64,000 bases of DNA from Oceanirhabdus seepicola (lineage in GTDB: Bacteria > Bacillota > Clostridia > Clostridiales > Clostridiaceae): assembly GCF_023684385.1 (NCBI RefSeq), contig NZ_JAGSOJ010000002.1, positions 1,325,269 through 1,389,268 of the forward strand, given 5' to 3'. Both the position numbers and the translations under genes were made by a program. How positions within the stretch are numbered: position 1 is the first letter of the stretch; each line of letters opens with the position of its first letter. This document shows, one piece after another, positions 1 through 7,783 of the stretch. Under the pieces are notes generated by a model, which did no database searches, had not been told where the DNA came from, and saw only the letters and a program-made list of their open reading frames with translations.

Positions 1-24
1 TGCCTTTTGGAATCCTATCTATAA

Positions 25-1389
25 TTACATAGCGTCTTCTAAGGAAGCATTCATATTGCTCATCCAACTTCTTTTTGAGAAGAGTTTTAGTCCAACTAGC
101 ATTCTAAAGAGTTCTTCAAATGAAATAAAGAAATATACCCATTGGATTGGAAGGTTAGTATAAGTAGAGACAGCAATACCTACTGGGACCCCGATACACC
201 ACATACCTATCATCTCCAGAACTAGTATTATCTTTGTATTACCACCACTTCGTAGGATTCCACCAGCTATTATCATATTAGATACTTTAATCCATAGAAC
301 AAGTGCAAAGATATTAAGAATTTTCAGAGCGTATTCTTTTGCTTCAGGACTTATTTTCATAAGTTCTATATAATATGGACCGAAAAGTGACACTATAATT
401 CCAATAATAATTGAGAACATAATTCCAAGCTTTATAAAATTTTTACCATATAAGTAAGCTTCATCATTCATTCCTTCTCCAAGAAGGTTACCAATCATAA
501 TTCCAGATGCAGCGCCAATACCAGACATAAGTCCAAAGGATAGCCCCTGAATTGGGAATGTAGACATCATCGCAGCTGTCTGTATTCCACCTATGCTACC
601 ATATATTGCTGAGAATACTGAATCACCAATTGCCCATAATGCTTCATTGAAAAGAAGTGGGAGCATTGTTATGGTAAATAATGATACAAGTTTCTTGTTG
701 AATTTAAAATAGTCCAGTACTTTTAATTGTAATAAGTTCTTTTTATGGAATAAGTATAGTATTAAGACACATTCCACAAATCTACTGATAGTAGTTGCTA
801 TTGCTGCACCTTTTACTCCCATTCCTGTTATTCCACCAATACCAAATATCAGAATGAAATTTAAAAGGGTATTCATAATTACTGAAATAAATCCTGTAAT
901 CATAGGAGTTTTCGCATCTCCACAACTTCTGAGTACTGATGCAAAAGAATTAACAATAAAAAGAGGAATTAGACCTAGAGAAATTATTCTCATGTAATCT
1001 GCACCTAGTGCTATAACGGCAGTATCTTTTATGAACAGACCCATTATAAAATGTGGGAATACAATGGATAATATAATTGTTATAAGTGCAAGTATACTAG
1101 CAGTTGTTAGGGTCATACCTAGGACACTACCTATTTTCTTCTTATCTCCACCACCCCAGAATTGTGACGCATATATTGATGTTGAAGAGGTAATTCCCGC
1201 TAAAGCCAGTATAAATATAAAAGATAATTTGGTACCAAAACCTACTGCGTTAATTGCAGTTTCTCCAAGTTGACCAACCATAAGCTGATCTATCATACTG
1301 AGGGAACTTTGAATAATACTTTGAATTGTTATTGGTATAGCAATATAGGTTAATTTTTTCATAAAGTCTTTATTGGTGTGTGTCATCAA
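25..1389 (-). CDS. MATE family multidrug/cation efflux transporter
   Basis: A 454-residue, very hydrophobic protein with about twelve membrane segments in two similar halves, which is the length and layout of the MATE (NorM/DinF) family. MATE proteins are inner-membrane antiporters that export drugs or metabolites using a sodium or proton gradient. The N-terminal signature reads PITIQSIIQSSLSMIDQLMV, followed by a GQLGETAINAVG loop, both typical of the family. Its start overlaps the end of the upstream TrmB-like regulator by 20 bases, so the two form one operon on the minus strand and the regulator probably controls the pump. The substrate cannot be told from sequence. Family assignment is firm. 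Confidence 0.92.
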   Translation of the reverse strand: MMTHTNKDFMKKLTYIAIPITIQSIIQSSLSMIDQLMVGQLGETAINAVGFGTKLSFIFILALAGITSSTSIYASQFWGGGDKKKIGSVLGMTLTTASILALITIILSIVFPHFIMGLFIKDTAVIALGADYMRIISLGLIPLFIVNSFASVLRSCGDAKTPMITGFISVIMNTLLNFILIFGIGGITGMGVKGAAIATTISRFVECVLILYLFHKKNLLQLKVLDYFKFNKKLVSLFTITMLPLLFNEALWAIGDSVFSAIYGSIGGIQTAAMMSTFPIQGLSFGLMSGIGAASGIMIGNLLGEGMNDEAYLYGKNFIKLGIMFSIIIGIIVSLFGPYYIELMKISPEAKEYALKILNIFALVLWIKVSNMIIAGGILRSGGNTKIILVLEMIGMWCIGVPVGIAVSTYTNLPIQWVYFFISFEELFRMLVGLKLFSKRSWMSNMNASLEDAM

Positions 1390-2173
1390 AAGAATTCTCC
1401 TTTTCCATTAATGTATTTAATACAATACTTTCATCAAATAAATCTTCGCCGTATTTTTCTTTCAGCTTCATAAGGTAGATATCATGATGTATGTGTTCTG
1501 ATGTTATTTGAACTAATAGTTTATTGAAACTGAATGTTCCTATATAATCTTCATCAATTCCTTTACTAGCAATCAACACTTCCTCATAATCAATAACCAA
1601 CATCAATCTTGTGTTAGCACCACACTCACATACCCTGATTCCATGACTATAGAACTCAAGGGGGATTCTTTCAAAGTTAAGTGCTGAGAAGGAAAATATC
1701 ACAACTCTCACACCTCGGTTAATTGCCTCAGCAAGATCATTTTTGAACAATTCAACGTCAAAGTCAGTGTTCATATAAATCTCTTTGGTGGATTTCTTTA
1801 TCATCTCACTCATTTTAGATACAATATTTTTCTTTCCTTTTATATTCATATATCCTTCATTAATTTCTTTTAGTTGAATGTTTTTAAGGTCATCCATGAG
1901 TTGATTTGCAGAATTGTTGAAATCATCCTTGATATTCTCAATAAGATCATTGGGATTACGAGGGGAGTAAATCTTAGCATCGCCAGGTAATAATGTGATT
2001 GCCCCTTTTGCATAGAGAGTATCTAGTGCAGAATATACAGAAGATCTGGAGAGTCCTAGTACTTTCCCTATTTGGTATCCGCTCATATCTCCGTGTTTTA
2101 ATAAGGATAGATAAACCTTGCTCTCTGTTTTAGTGAAATTTAATTTTTCTAATTTGTTTATTAAGTTATCCAT
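1370..2173 (-). CDS. TrmB-like transcriptional regulator
   Basis: 267 residues. The N-terminal 75 residues form a winged helix-turn-helix (LNFTKTESKVYLSLLKHG, then GYQIGKVLGLSRSSVYSALD), the arrangement of TrmB-type regulators. A helical linker follows at about 80-125, and then a phospholipase-D-like C-terminal sensor domain (KEIYMNTDFDVELFKNDLAE and following). Such proteins usually bind a small ligand through the C-terminal part and repress or activate the neighbouring transporter. It is the first gene of a two-gene operon with the MATE pump. A good promoter and a palindrome lie just upstream, suggesting self-regulation (inference). The ligand is unknown. Confidence 0.85.
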   Translation of the reverse strand: MDNLINKLEKLNFTKTESKVYLSLLKHGDMSGYQIGKVLGLSRSSVYSALDTLYAKGAITLLPGDAKIYSPRNPNDLIENIKDDFNNSANQLMDDLKNIQLKEINEGYMNIKGKKNIVSKMSEMIKKSTKEIYMNTDFDVELFKNDLAEAINRGVRVVIFSFSALNFERIPLEFYSHGIRVCECGANTRLMLVIDYEEVLIASKGIDEDYIGTFSFNKLLVQITSEHIHHDIYLMKLKEKYGEDLFDESIVLNTLMEKENSFDDTHQ

Positions 2174-2234
2174 AGGTTTCCTCTTTTCTATATAAGATTT
2201 AAGTTTAATTCATGTTTATAATTATTTTAATATG

Positions 2235-2257
2235 TAGTAGTTCATAATGTACTACTA
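2235..2257. promoter_or_regulatory. Palindrome, candidate operator of the TrmB-like regulator
   Basis: Perfect 7-base inverted repeat TAGTAGT (2235-2241) and ACTACTA (2251-2257) separated by 9 bases. It abuts the -10 box of the operon promoter and spans the expected transcription start, which is where a repressor site would lie. Binding by the TrmB-like protein is inferred only from position. Confidence 0.5.
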
Positions 2258-2285
2258 TATTATCATGAGGATTTTTCTGAGTCAA
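2257..2285 (-). promoter_or_regulatory. Sigma-A promoter of the TrmB-like/MATE operon
   Basis: Read on the minus strand: TTGACT at 2285-2280, a 17-base spacer, and TAATAT at 2262-2257. Spacing is ideal, and transcription would start about 70 bases upstream of the regulator gene. The palindrome at 2235-2257 begins at the -10 box and covers the start point. Confidence 0.7.
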
Positions 2286-2363
2286 TAATTTATATAAAAC
2301 TTAGAAACTAGAATTTTTACTATTTGTTTTAAATAAAAAAATTCCAATAAAAGTAATTATTTA

Positions 2364-2392
2364 TTGACATTTCAAAAACATACCAATATAAT
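2364..2392 (+). promoter_or_regulatory. Consensus sigma-A promoter of the 25-codon transcription unit
   Basis: TTGACA at 2364-2369 and TATAAT at 2387-2392 with a 17-base spacer: a perfect consensus match. It drives the short reading frame at 2436 and the hairpins that follow. Confidence 0.8.
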
Positions 2393-2435
2393 GAAGTAGA
2401 AGAAAGTAATAAATATATGAAAAGGAGGGATCAAT

Positions 2436-2513
2436 ATGAAGTCTATGTTAGATAGAATTCCAGTTAAAACCAAAAGAATAAAACTAAATATTGATACCTA
2501 TGGAATATCATAA
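2436..2513 (+). CDS. Small peptide of 25 residues, unknown function
   Basis: A 25-codon frame preceded by a strong ribosome binding site (AAAGGAGGG) and a perfect sigma-A promoter 44 bases further up. The peptide is basic, starting MKSMLDRIPVKTKRIK and ending NIDTYGIS, with no membrane segment and no signal sequence. It sits alone between the divergent TrmB-like operon and rsgA and is followed by two hairpins of terminator type. Three readings are possible: a real small protein, a leader peptide controlling rsgA, or the coding part of a small RNA. There are no runs of one amino acid that would suggest classical attenuation. I do not recognise the sequence. Confidence 0.5.
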   Translation: MKSMLDRIPVKTKRIKLNIDTYGIS

Positions 2514-2567
2514 TATATTTATTATTTTTATTTATTGTGTGAAAAAATAATATTGAATATAGATGGT

Positions 2568-2639
2568 AAGACATGGGTGGAGCTATGTCTTTTTATAATA
2601 CTTAAATTTAAAGACATAGTAGGTTCTATGTCTTTTTTT
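2568..2639 (+). terminator. Tandem terminator hairpins with a mutually exclusive middle pairing
   Basis: Hairpin 1 pairs AAGACAT (2568-2574) with ATGTCTT (2585-2591) and is followed by a T run. Hairpin 2 pairs AAAGACATAG (2610-2619) with CTATGTCTTT (2626-2635) and is followed by Ts to 2639. The 3' arm of hairpin 1 (2584-2592) is also fully complementary over 9 bases to the 5' arm of hairpin 2 (2610-2618), so a third, competing hairpin can form. The result is either a double terminator or an attenuator-like switch ahead of rsgA. Confidence 0.65.
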
Positions 2640-2751
2640 GCTGCGCAAATATGTAGGGTATATCTATTTTGTTAAATCTGAATACATAAAATTCATAGAA
2701 TTTAAAGTAATATGAGAAAAAACAAAATCAAAAAAGAGAGAGGTATCAGAG

Positions 2752-3861
2752 ATGATGTATTTAAATAGATTAGGATGGAATGAAAAATTTGAGGAAGCAT
2801 TTAATAATGTAAAGAAAGAGGATTATATACCTGGAAGGGTTATTAGAGAAGAAAAAGGGAGATATATAGTTCAGCATGAAGCAGGCGAGTGCGCTGCAAA
2901 GGTAGCAGGTAAGCTTAGATATAATGCAAATAGTATAAGTGATTTCCCTGCTGTTGGTGATTGGGTGGTTATTAAGCCTATAAACAATGGGGAAGAAGGG
3001 GTAATATATGACCTTTTACCAAGAAAAAGTAGCTTTTCAAGGAAAGTGCCAGTTTCAGGTGGTAGAAAAGTTAAGGATGTAAACGGAAGAAAGATGACAT
3101 TTGGAGGAAGTAGTGAGGAGCAGGTTGTTGCTGCAAATATTGATGTTGTATTTATTGTTATGGCACTTGATCAAAACTTCAATCTTAGGAGGTTAGAGAG
3201 ATATATCCTGGTGGCATGGAATAGTGGAGCAACACCTGTAATAGTTCTAAATAAGATAGATATGTGTGATAATCTTGCAGAGAAATTGGAGCAAGTGGAA
3301 GAAATAGCAACAGGTGTTGAAATTCATTGTATTAGTGCATTGAATAAAGATGGGATTGAAGCGCTAAGAGAATATGTAGGGGATGGAATTACAGTTGGAT
3401 TATTTGGATCATCAGGTGTAGGTAAATCTACAATAATAAATTGTTTATTACAAGAAGAACAATTGTTGACTGGTGCAGTTAGAGAGAGTGATAGCAAGGG
3501 AAGACATACAACAACATGGAGAGAATTACTATTAATTCCTACAGGAGGAATAGTAATAGATACTCCTGGTATGAGAGAGCTACAGGTGTGGAGTGAGAAT
3601 GAAGCACTAGATGAGATATTTGAAGATATAACAGAGCTTGAGAGTCAGTGTAAATTCAATAACTGCTCACATAATACAGAACCTGGATGTGCAATAAAGA
3701 CGGCTTTAAAAGAGGGGACTCTAGATTATGAGAGATATGAAAACTATAAGATAATGCAGATAGAAGTAGGGTATCTACAGGGAAGAATTGGTGATAGAAA
3801 GGCTTATTCTGAAAAAGAGAGAATGTATCTTAAAGTGATAAAGAAGGCTAAGAATCTATAG
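2752..3861 (+). CDS. rsgA: Ribosome small subunit-dependent GTPase A (RsgA)
   Basis: 369 residues. RsgA is a circularly permuted GTPase that checks late 30S subunit assembly. The motifs appear in the permuted order: NKID (G4) near 163, a SALN segment (G5) near 196, GSSGVGKS (G1, the P-loop) near 218, and DTPG (G3) near 267. An N-terminal OB fold comes first, and a C-terminal zinc knuckle (CKFNNCSHNTEPGC) follows. Two ATG codons lie in tandem at the start; either could be used. The gene stands alone, after the 25-codon unit and its terminators and before a weak terminator hairpin. Assignment is firm. Confidence 0.95.
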   Translation: MMYLNRLGWNEKFEEAFNNVKKEDYIPGRVIREEKGRYIVQHEAGECAAKVAGKLRYNANSISDFPAVGDWVVIKPINNGEEGVIYDLLPRKSSFSRKVPVSGGRKVKDVNGRKMTFGGSSEEQVVAANIDVVFIVMALDQNFNLRRLERYILVAWNSGATPVIVLNKIDMCDNLAEKLEQVEEIATGVEIHCISALNKDGIEALREYVGDGITVGLFGSSGVGKSTIINCLLQEEQLLTGAVRESDSKGRHTTTWRELLLIPTGGIVIDTPGMRELQVWSENEALDEIFEDITELESQCKFNNCSHNTEPGCAIKTALKEGTLDYERYENYKIMQIEVGYLQGRIGDRKAYSEKERMYLKVIKKAKNL

Positions 3862-3901
3862 TTGATAATAAGATAGATAAGCATAATCAACTATTACAGA
3901 G

Positions 3902-3931
3902 GATAGATTTGTATATGGGCAAATCTATCTT
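3902..3931 (+). terminator. Hairpin downstream of rsgA
   Basis: GATAGATTTG (3902-3911) pairs with CAAATCTATC (3920-3929) around an 8-base loop. Only a short T stretch follows, so it may be a weak terminator. Confidence 0.5.
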
Positions 3932-4051
3932 CATTGTGTATATATTATTATGTTTATGTGGTTAAATTATTAGAATATTAAAAAAACAAACATAAAACGT
4001 CCCTTATAGAGTAGAAAAACATTATGTCCTGTCGAATTATAAAAATATGTC

Positions 4052-4081
4052 TTGACACCAAAAAAGTAAATATGCTATAAT
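4052..4081 (+). promoter_or_regulatory. Promoter of the selenocysteine tRNA
   Basis: TTGACA at 4052-4057 and TATAAT at 4076-4081, spacer 18, with an extended -10 (TGC directly before TATAAT). Transcription would start some 25 bases before the tRNA. Confidence 0.75.
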
Positions 4082-4112
4082 CAAAAGGCAGTTGAGGGAA
4101 AACATAACATAT

Positions 4113-4209
4113 GGGGGTAGATAGATGCTGGTGTGTCTGCTGGTCTTCAAAACCATGTTGCGGCGTTAAGAGCGTCGTGGGTGAGTTCGATTCTCACATA
4201 CTCCCGCCA
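4113..4209 (+). tRNA. selC: tRNA-Sec (anticodon TCA)
   Basis: A 97-nucleotide tRNA with encoded CCA. The long acceptor stem pairs 4113-4120 with 4198-4205 (one mismatch at the base). The anticodon loop CTTCAAA carries TCA at 4147-4149. A long variable arm forms a stem of six pairs (GCGGCG with CGTCGT), and the T arm is GTGAG TTCGATT CTCAC. TCA anticodon, long variable arm and 8+5-like architecture identify selenocysteine tRNA, which reads UGA with SelB. It has its own promoter and terminator. No selA, selB or selD lies in this window, so the rest of the selenium machinery must be elsewhere. Confidence 0.92.
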
Positions 4210-4227
4210 CAGATTTAACAACGCATT

Positions 4228-4269
4228 AGAGAGTTCTGTAATTTGATTACAGAACTCTCTTTTTGTTTT
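4228..4269 (+). terminator. Terminator of tRNA-Sec
   Basis: Perfect 15-base stem AGAGAGTTCTGTAAT (4228-4242) with ATTACAGAACTCTCT (4246-4260), 3-base loop, then TTTTGTTTT. It lies 4 bases before the stop codon of the convergent cat gene and may help end transcription from both sides. Confidence 0.88.
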
Positions 4270-4272
4270 GAT

Positions 4273-4926
4273 TTATAAAAACGTTGAAGGCTGGTCTATC
4301 ATTTCTTGAAGTGCGTTAAAGTATTTTCCAACATGTACACCATCAATAAGTGCGTGATGCACCTGAACAGATAGTGGTAACTTTATTCTTCCATTTTCCT
4401 CAAAGTATTTTCCCCATGCTATTCTTGGGATACTGTCCACCGGACTCATATGCATAGGGTGAGTTACACTAGTAAATGAAACCCAAGGAATACTGGTGAA
4501 AAATATAAGGTCATCACGACCTGCTTTATCATCTAAGAGTATATTATTTTTTGTTTTTTCTATCTCTTTTGAAGTATTAGCCTTAAAAATATTAAATTCA
4601 TCCATAAATTTTACTGCGCAAAAACCAAACACTTCATCTTCAGACATTACTGTAAAAGAAGGACTTACATTTTCGTGTTCAACTACCTCATTCTTTCTAA
4701 TTCTATATCTAAATTCTTTTATGCTATTTGCTGTTTTTGTAGCAGCATATAACATGGATATAAAAAATGGCTGTTCTTTTTCTTTAATATATTTATAAAA
4801 TTTTGTAATATCAAGATTTCCACAAACATTAAAATGGGGATAATCCAACTGTTTAAAATAATTATAATGGCTTTTTCTCTTCCAGTTTTCTATATCAACA
4901 AGTCTCAACTTTAAATCACTCTCCAT
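4273..4926 (-). CDS. Chloramphenicol acetyltransferase, CatA type
   Basis: 217 residues, the usual CatA length. The catalytic signature VHHALIDGVHVGKYF near 188-202 holds the active-site histidine (HHxxxDG) and the structural aspartate. The N-terminal part (residues about 10-40, WKRKSHYNYFKQLDYPHFNV) also fits the family. The enzyme transfers acetyl from acetyl-CoA to chloramphenicol, inactivating it in the cytoplasm; related chromosomal genes are common in clostridia. There is no recognisable ribosome binding site upstream: TATAAT lies only 4 bases before the ATG, so the message could be nearly leaderless, or another start may be used. It converges on the tRNA-Sec terminator. Actual resistance cannot be judged. 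Confidence 0.88.
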   Translation of the reverse strand: MESDLKLRLVDIENWKRKSHYNYFKQLDYPHFNVCGNLDITKFYKYIKEKEQPFFISMLYAATKTANSIKEFRYRIRKNEVVEHENVSPSFTVMSEDEVFGFCAVKFMDEFNIFKANTSKEIEKTKNNILLDDKAGRDDLIFFTSIPWVSFTSVTHPMHMSPVDSIPRIAWGKYFEENGRIKLPLSVQVHHALIDGVHVGKYFNALQEMIDQPSTFL

Positions 4927-5250
4927 GAAAATTATATAATAAACTATGCAATATAATACTAGTGATTAATAACTATAGTTTACTTATGTGCTAATTATAA
5001 CATTAATTTCAATACAATGTATATATTCGATCTAGTTAGGCTTTTAGGGTAGAGTTTTACTTTGACAAACTACAATTATTACGTATTACGTGATTTATTA
5101 AGTGGCACTAATATCAAGTTATTTTTGTTTTTTTGAAATAATATGTTAAAGGAGCATAGAAGAATTACAAATTTTGATATTTTTTACTCATAAGGTGTGA
5201 TATCATATCAAATATAAATATACAAGCAATGAGAAATAGGAGGAAAGAAA

Positions 5251-5487
5251 ATGATTGATTATATAATTTCGATAATAGGATATTCAATAATAAACTCTCC
5301 ATTTTTGATATTGAGTGTATTAATGGTTTCTAAAACAGAGATGATGTCCAAGTCTTCCAGATATAAGAATGTAGAGCCAAGTGATTTTGGATTAGCAACT
5401 ACTAAAATATGTGGAGTTATACTGCTACTTGTAACAATATGGTGCATACTTACAAAAGAAAATATGTTTATGGGTTTATTTAAATGA
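5251..5487 (+). CDS. Small membrane protein, unknown function
   Basis: 78 residues with two hydrophobic segments (about 5-25 and 51-66) joined by a polar, lysine-rich loop. A good ribosome binding site (AGGAGGAAAG) precedes the ATG. A weak promoter (TTGATA at 5174, TGATAT at 5198) and a terminator at 5525 suggest a single-gene unit. Nothing in it names a function. The two-segment layout with a charged loop is seen in many small membrane proteins. I believe it is a real gene, mainly from its translation signals and terminator. Confidence 0.65.
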   Translation: MIDYIISIIGYSIINSPFLILSVLMVSKTEMMSKSSRYKNVEPSDFGLATTKICGVILLLVTIWCILTKENMFMGLFK

Positions 5488-5524
5488 TAGAAAGTATATA
5501 TATTGGTATGAAATAGGTAATTAT

Positions 5525-5562
5525 AAAATCTAGTGTCAATTATGACGATAGATTTTTTTTTT
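5525..5562 (+). terminator. Terminator after the small membrane protein
   Basis: AAAATCTA (5525-5532) pairs with TAGATTTT (5549-5556), with an inner GTCA/TGAC pair, and a T run follows. Confidence 0.75.
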
Positions 5563-5593
5563 ATTTAATGGAATAAATTTGTTAAAAGTGTGC

Positions 5594-5622
5594 TATAATA
5601 TACGTATGCAAACATATGTTTG
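5594..5622 (+). promoter_or_regulatory. Extended -10 promoter with a LexA-like (SOS) box
   Basis: TGCTATAAT (TATAAT at 5594-5599) is an extended -10 box. CAAACATATGTTTG at 5609-5622 is a perfect palindrome close to the Firmicute LexA/DinR consensus CGAACRNRYGTTYG, differing at the second base. It covers the expected transcription start, the usual place for LexA repression. Confidence 0.6.
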
Positions 5623-5636
5623 TGAAGTAATCATAT

Positions 5637-5768
5637 ATGAAAGTTGTAGCATGGCTTAAAGAAGTTGTTTGTTGGTTTGTTAAGGAAGGGATACCTGCAC
5701 CAGTGAGGTTCAGAGTTACAACAAACTATGAGATTGAGACTTGTAAGTGGATGTTATTTAAAATATAG
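5637..5768 (+). CDS. Small protein of 43 residues downstream of a LexA-like box
   Basis: Begins MKVVAWLKEVVCWFVKEG and ends YEIETCKWMLFKI. It lies 14 bases after a LexA-like palindrome and 14 bases before a second small gene, so the two probably form a DNA-damage-inducible pair. The ribosome binding site is poor. The join of a WFxxEGIPxPVRFR-like front to an ETCKWMLFKI tail reminds me of small proteins encoded beside SOS-induced Y-family polymerases in clostridia, shortened in the middle; this is recollection and must be tested. No Y-family polymerase gene is in the window. The frame may be an internally deleted remnant. Confidence 0.4.
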   Translation: MKVVAWLKEVVCWFVKEGIPAPVRFRVTTNYEIETCKWMLFKI

Positions 5769-5782
5769 GGAGGATTAAATTT

Positions 5783-5932
5783 ATGATGATTAAAGAGTTA
5801 AACTTTGAGGATAAGGTGAGTAAAGAGGTTTTACAAGGTCTTATGGATTTAGAGGTATTAGTTTTAAATAATGCTGATAAAGAAACAATGCTGGTTGAAA
5901 TTAAAAGGATAAAAATGAAATATAATGAATAA
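5783..5932 (+). CDS. Small protein of 49 residues, unknown function
   Basis: Starts at tandem ATG codons, preceded by a strong ribosome binding site (GGGAGGATTAAATTT). The product is mostly helical and charged (KELNFEDKVSKEVLQGLMDL, ending EIKRIKMKYNE), with no membrane segment. It is the second gene after the LexA-like box. I recognise no family. The short spacing and good translation signals support a real gene co-expressed with the 43-residue frame. Confidence 0.45.
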   Translation: MMIKELNFEDKVSKEVLQGLMDLEVLVLNNADKETMLVEIKRIKMKYNE

Positions 5933-6313
5933 TATTGCCGTTTTGTGCAGCAGAGGAATAGTTCAATATAGTATAATATCTTTGTATTACTCGGTAAAGA
6001 AAATAGAATAATTACTATATAATCGTAGTTAAAGTGAATTTCAGAAAGAAACTATATGAATTTACTCTTAATATGATTGAAAGGTATTATTCAGAAAACT
6101 CAATGTAAAACAAGATAAAATAGGAGTTTATCTAATCAAGTTAGTATATTTTATAACCATGTACAAATTATAATTATTCCACTTGATAATCATGATATTA
6201 ATTTGAATATATTGTACATATGGTTCAATGGAAAATGGTATAAAAATAATATTACGAAATCTTGTAAAGAATAATCATGTTAAGATTATAGAATTATCAA
6301 GGAGAAGGAACAA
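5933..6313. other. Gene-free stretch with an imperfect inverted repeat
   Basis: No convincing reading frame. ACCATGTACAA (6156-6166) is the imperfect reverse complement of TTGTACATATGGT (6212-6224), with two extra bases, framing 45 AT-rich bases. It could be a degenerate mobile-element end or simply a hairpin. A ribosome binding site for the next gene lies at its end (AAGGAGAAGG). Confidence 0.4.
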
Positions 6314-7027
6314 ATGCACAAAGAAGGGGATTATCTATCTTTATCATTGGATAAAAAAATATGTAGATACATGGATTTTATAAAGTTTATGAATTTTATA
6401 CACTATGAAGAGTTATTTTTTGCAAGAGCAGATAAGTTTGAAGATGCTCTAGAAGGGGAAATACCTAAATGTTACTTCAAAAGTTATACACAAGAACAAA
6501 AAGAGGGTTATGATGAAGCTCTAAAAGTATTTAATAGAGATAAACAAAAGACTTTCATTAGCTGCTGGAATGTATTTGAAGAAGAATCTTATGGGTTATG
6601 GAAAATATATGGTGGGAAGAATGGATTGGCGATTGTAACTACATTAGAAAAATTCAAGAAAGCTTTAGAGTATTCAAATGCAGCAATATGTGAAGTTACA
6701 TATATTAAGCATGATCAAATTCACATTAAAGAATTAACCTCTCCAAGAATAACTACACCTGATGGTTTTAGTAGGAATAATTTCTTTGTTTATAAAGAAA
6801 ATTACTTTCATTATGAAAAAGAAGTAAGGGCAATAATTGCTACAGATGAAAAAGATACTAATAAAAAAGTTAAAATAAACTTTAATGAATTAGTAGAGAA
6901 AATTATTATTAGCCCTTTTGCATGTGACTGGTTTGTGGAAATGGTTAAAGATATAGTATCAAAAAAATATGAATTTAAAAATATTCCTATATTTAAATCT
7001 AATATAGAAATAAACTTACAAGAATAG
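6314..7027 (+). CDS. DUF2971 family protein
   Basis: 237 residues. The pattern YMDFIKFMNFIHYEELFFAR, then DKFEDALEGEIP, then FISCWNVFEEESYGLWKIYG matches DUF2971, a family of soluble proteins often found in accessory and defence-type regions. The conserved CW...E...LWK.Y core is intact, as is the later YxKExxFxxExExRxI segment (FVYKENYFHYEKEVRAII). The molecular role of the family is not established to my knowledge. The gene has a good ribosome binding site, stands alone and faces the convergent amidase. Its accessory neighbours suggest it was acquired (inference). Confidence 0.8.
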   Translation: MHKEGDYLSLSLDKKICRYMDFIKFMNFIHYEELFFARADKFEDALEGEIPKCYFKSYTQEQKEGYDEALKVFNRDKQKTFISCWNVFEEESYGLWKIYGGKNGLAIVTTLEKFKKALEYSNAAICEVTYIKHDQIHIKELTSPRITTPDGFSRNNFFVYKENYFHYEKEVRAIIATDEKDTNKKVKINFNELVEKIIISPFACDWFVEMVKDIVSKKYEFKNIPIFKSNIEINLQE

Positions 7028-7096
7028 AAATATTAATTATTCTTTAACTTAGAAATTATAACATGATTCCAATTTAAAGTAGAATATCAAAATCCT

Positions 7097-7675
7097 TCAT
7101 GAGCTTAAAAGATTTTCAACAGATGATCTAATCATGGATAACTGAGAATACAGAGCTATACCAGGACATTCTGTTATTGTTCCATCAGGATTAAGATTTA
7201 TTACATCTCTATGTCCAATTATATTAGTAGATGGAGTGGAATATTTTTGTTTTAACAAAGCTAACAAATGTACTAGGCTTCTCATCTGAGAAGGATATAG
7301 CTCTTTATGAGAAAAGTTACCTAAGAGAGCTATTCCTATGGATTTATCATTTAGCCCATATGCATGAGCTCCTTGGAAGTTTATATCTCTTCCTTGAAAT
7401 ATCTGACCATCCATTGATATTAGGTAATGATAACCAATATCTGCCCACTTGTTTTTTATGAGATTTCCCTGATTATCATATTTTTTAGACATATGATATT
7501 TCTGAATATCTAGTACCGCTTCTTTTGCATATTCACCTATCTTATTATCACCATTAAAGGTAGTGTGATGAATCACCAGATAATTAATCTTTGATAAATA
7601 ATTCATTTTATCTGTTGGGTTTCTTGCGTTCCAATCTCTTCTAAGAATTATATATGGTTTAGATATGATTTTCAT
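7097..7675 (-). CDS. N-acetylmuramoyl-L-alanine amidase (amidase_2/PGRP type)
   Basis: 192 residues forming a single zinc amidase domain. The probable zinc ligands are the histidine in VIHHTTF near 36, the histidine in GHRDVI near 155 and the cysteine in ECPG near 170, as in T7 lysozyme-like amidases. The central block GYHYLISMDGQIFQGRD is typical. The enzyme cuts the bond between muramic acid and the peptide stem of peptidoglycan. There is no signal peptide and no cell-wall binding domain, as in phage endolysins or intracellular spore amidases that leave by a holin. No holin is adjacent, but a holin-like gene is at 19953. Confidence 0.87.
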   Translation of the reverse strand: MKIISKPYIILRRDWNARNPTDKMNYLSKINYLVIHHTTFNGDNKIGEYAKEAVLDIQKYHMSKKYDNQGNLIKNKWADIGYHYLISMDGQIFQGRDINFQGAHAYGLNDKSIGIALLGNFSHKELYPSQMRSLVHLLALLKQKYSTPSTNIIGHRDVINLNPDGTITECPGIALYSQLSMIRSSVENLLSS

Positions 7676-7741
7676 TTAAAATTCTTCCAAACTTAATTTT
7701 TGATATTTAAAGATATGCTTTAGACAAGAGAAATATGAAAA

Positions 7742-7773
7742 AAAGCAGTAAGGAAAAGTTTCCTTACTGCTTT
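7742..7773 (-). terminator. Terminator of the decayed chemoreceptor gene
   Basis: AAAGCAGTAAGGAAA (7742-7756) is perfectly complementary to TTTCCTTACTGCTTT (7759-7773). On the minus strand a run of Ts follows, and the hairpin sits just after the stop codon of the chemoreceptor remnant. Confidence 0.75.
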
Positions 7774-7783
7774 AACTATTAAA

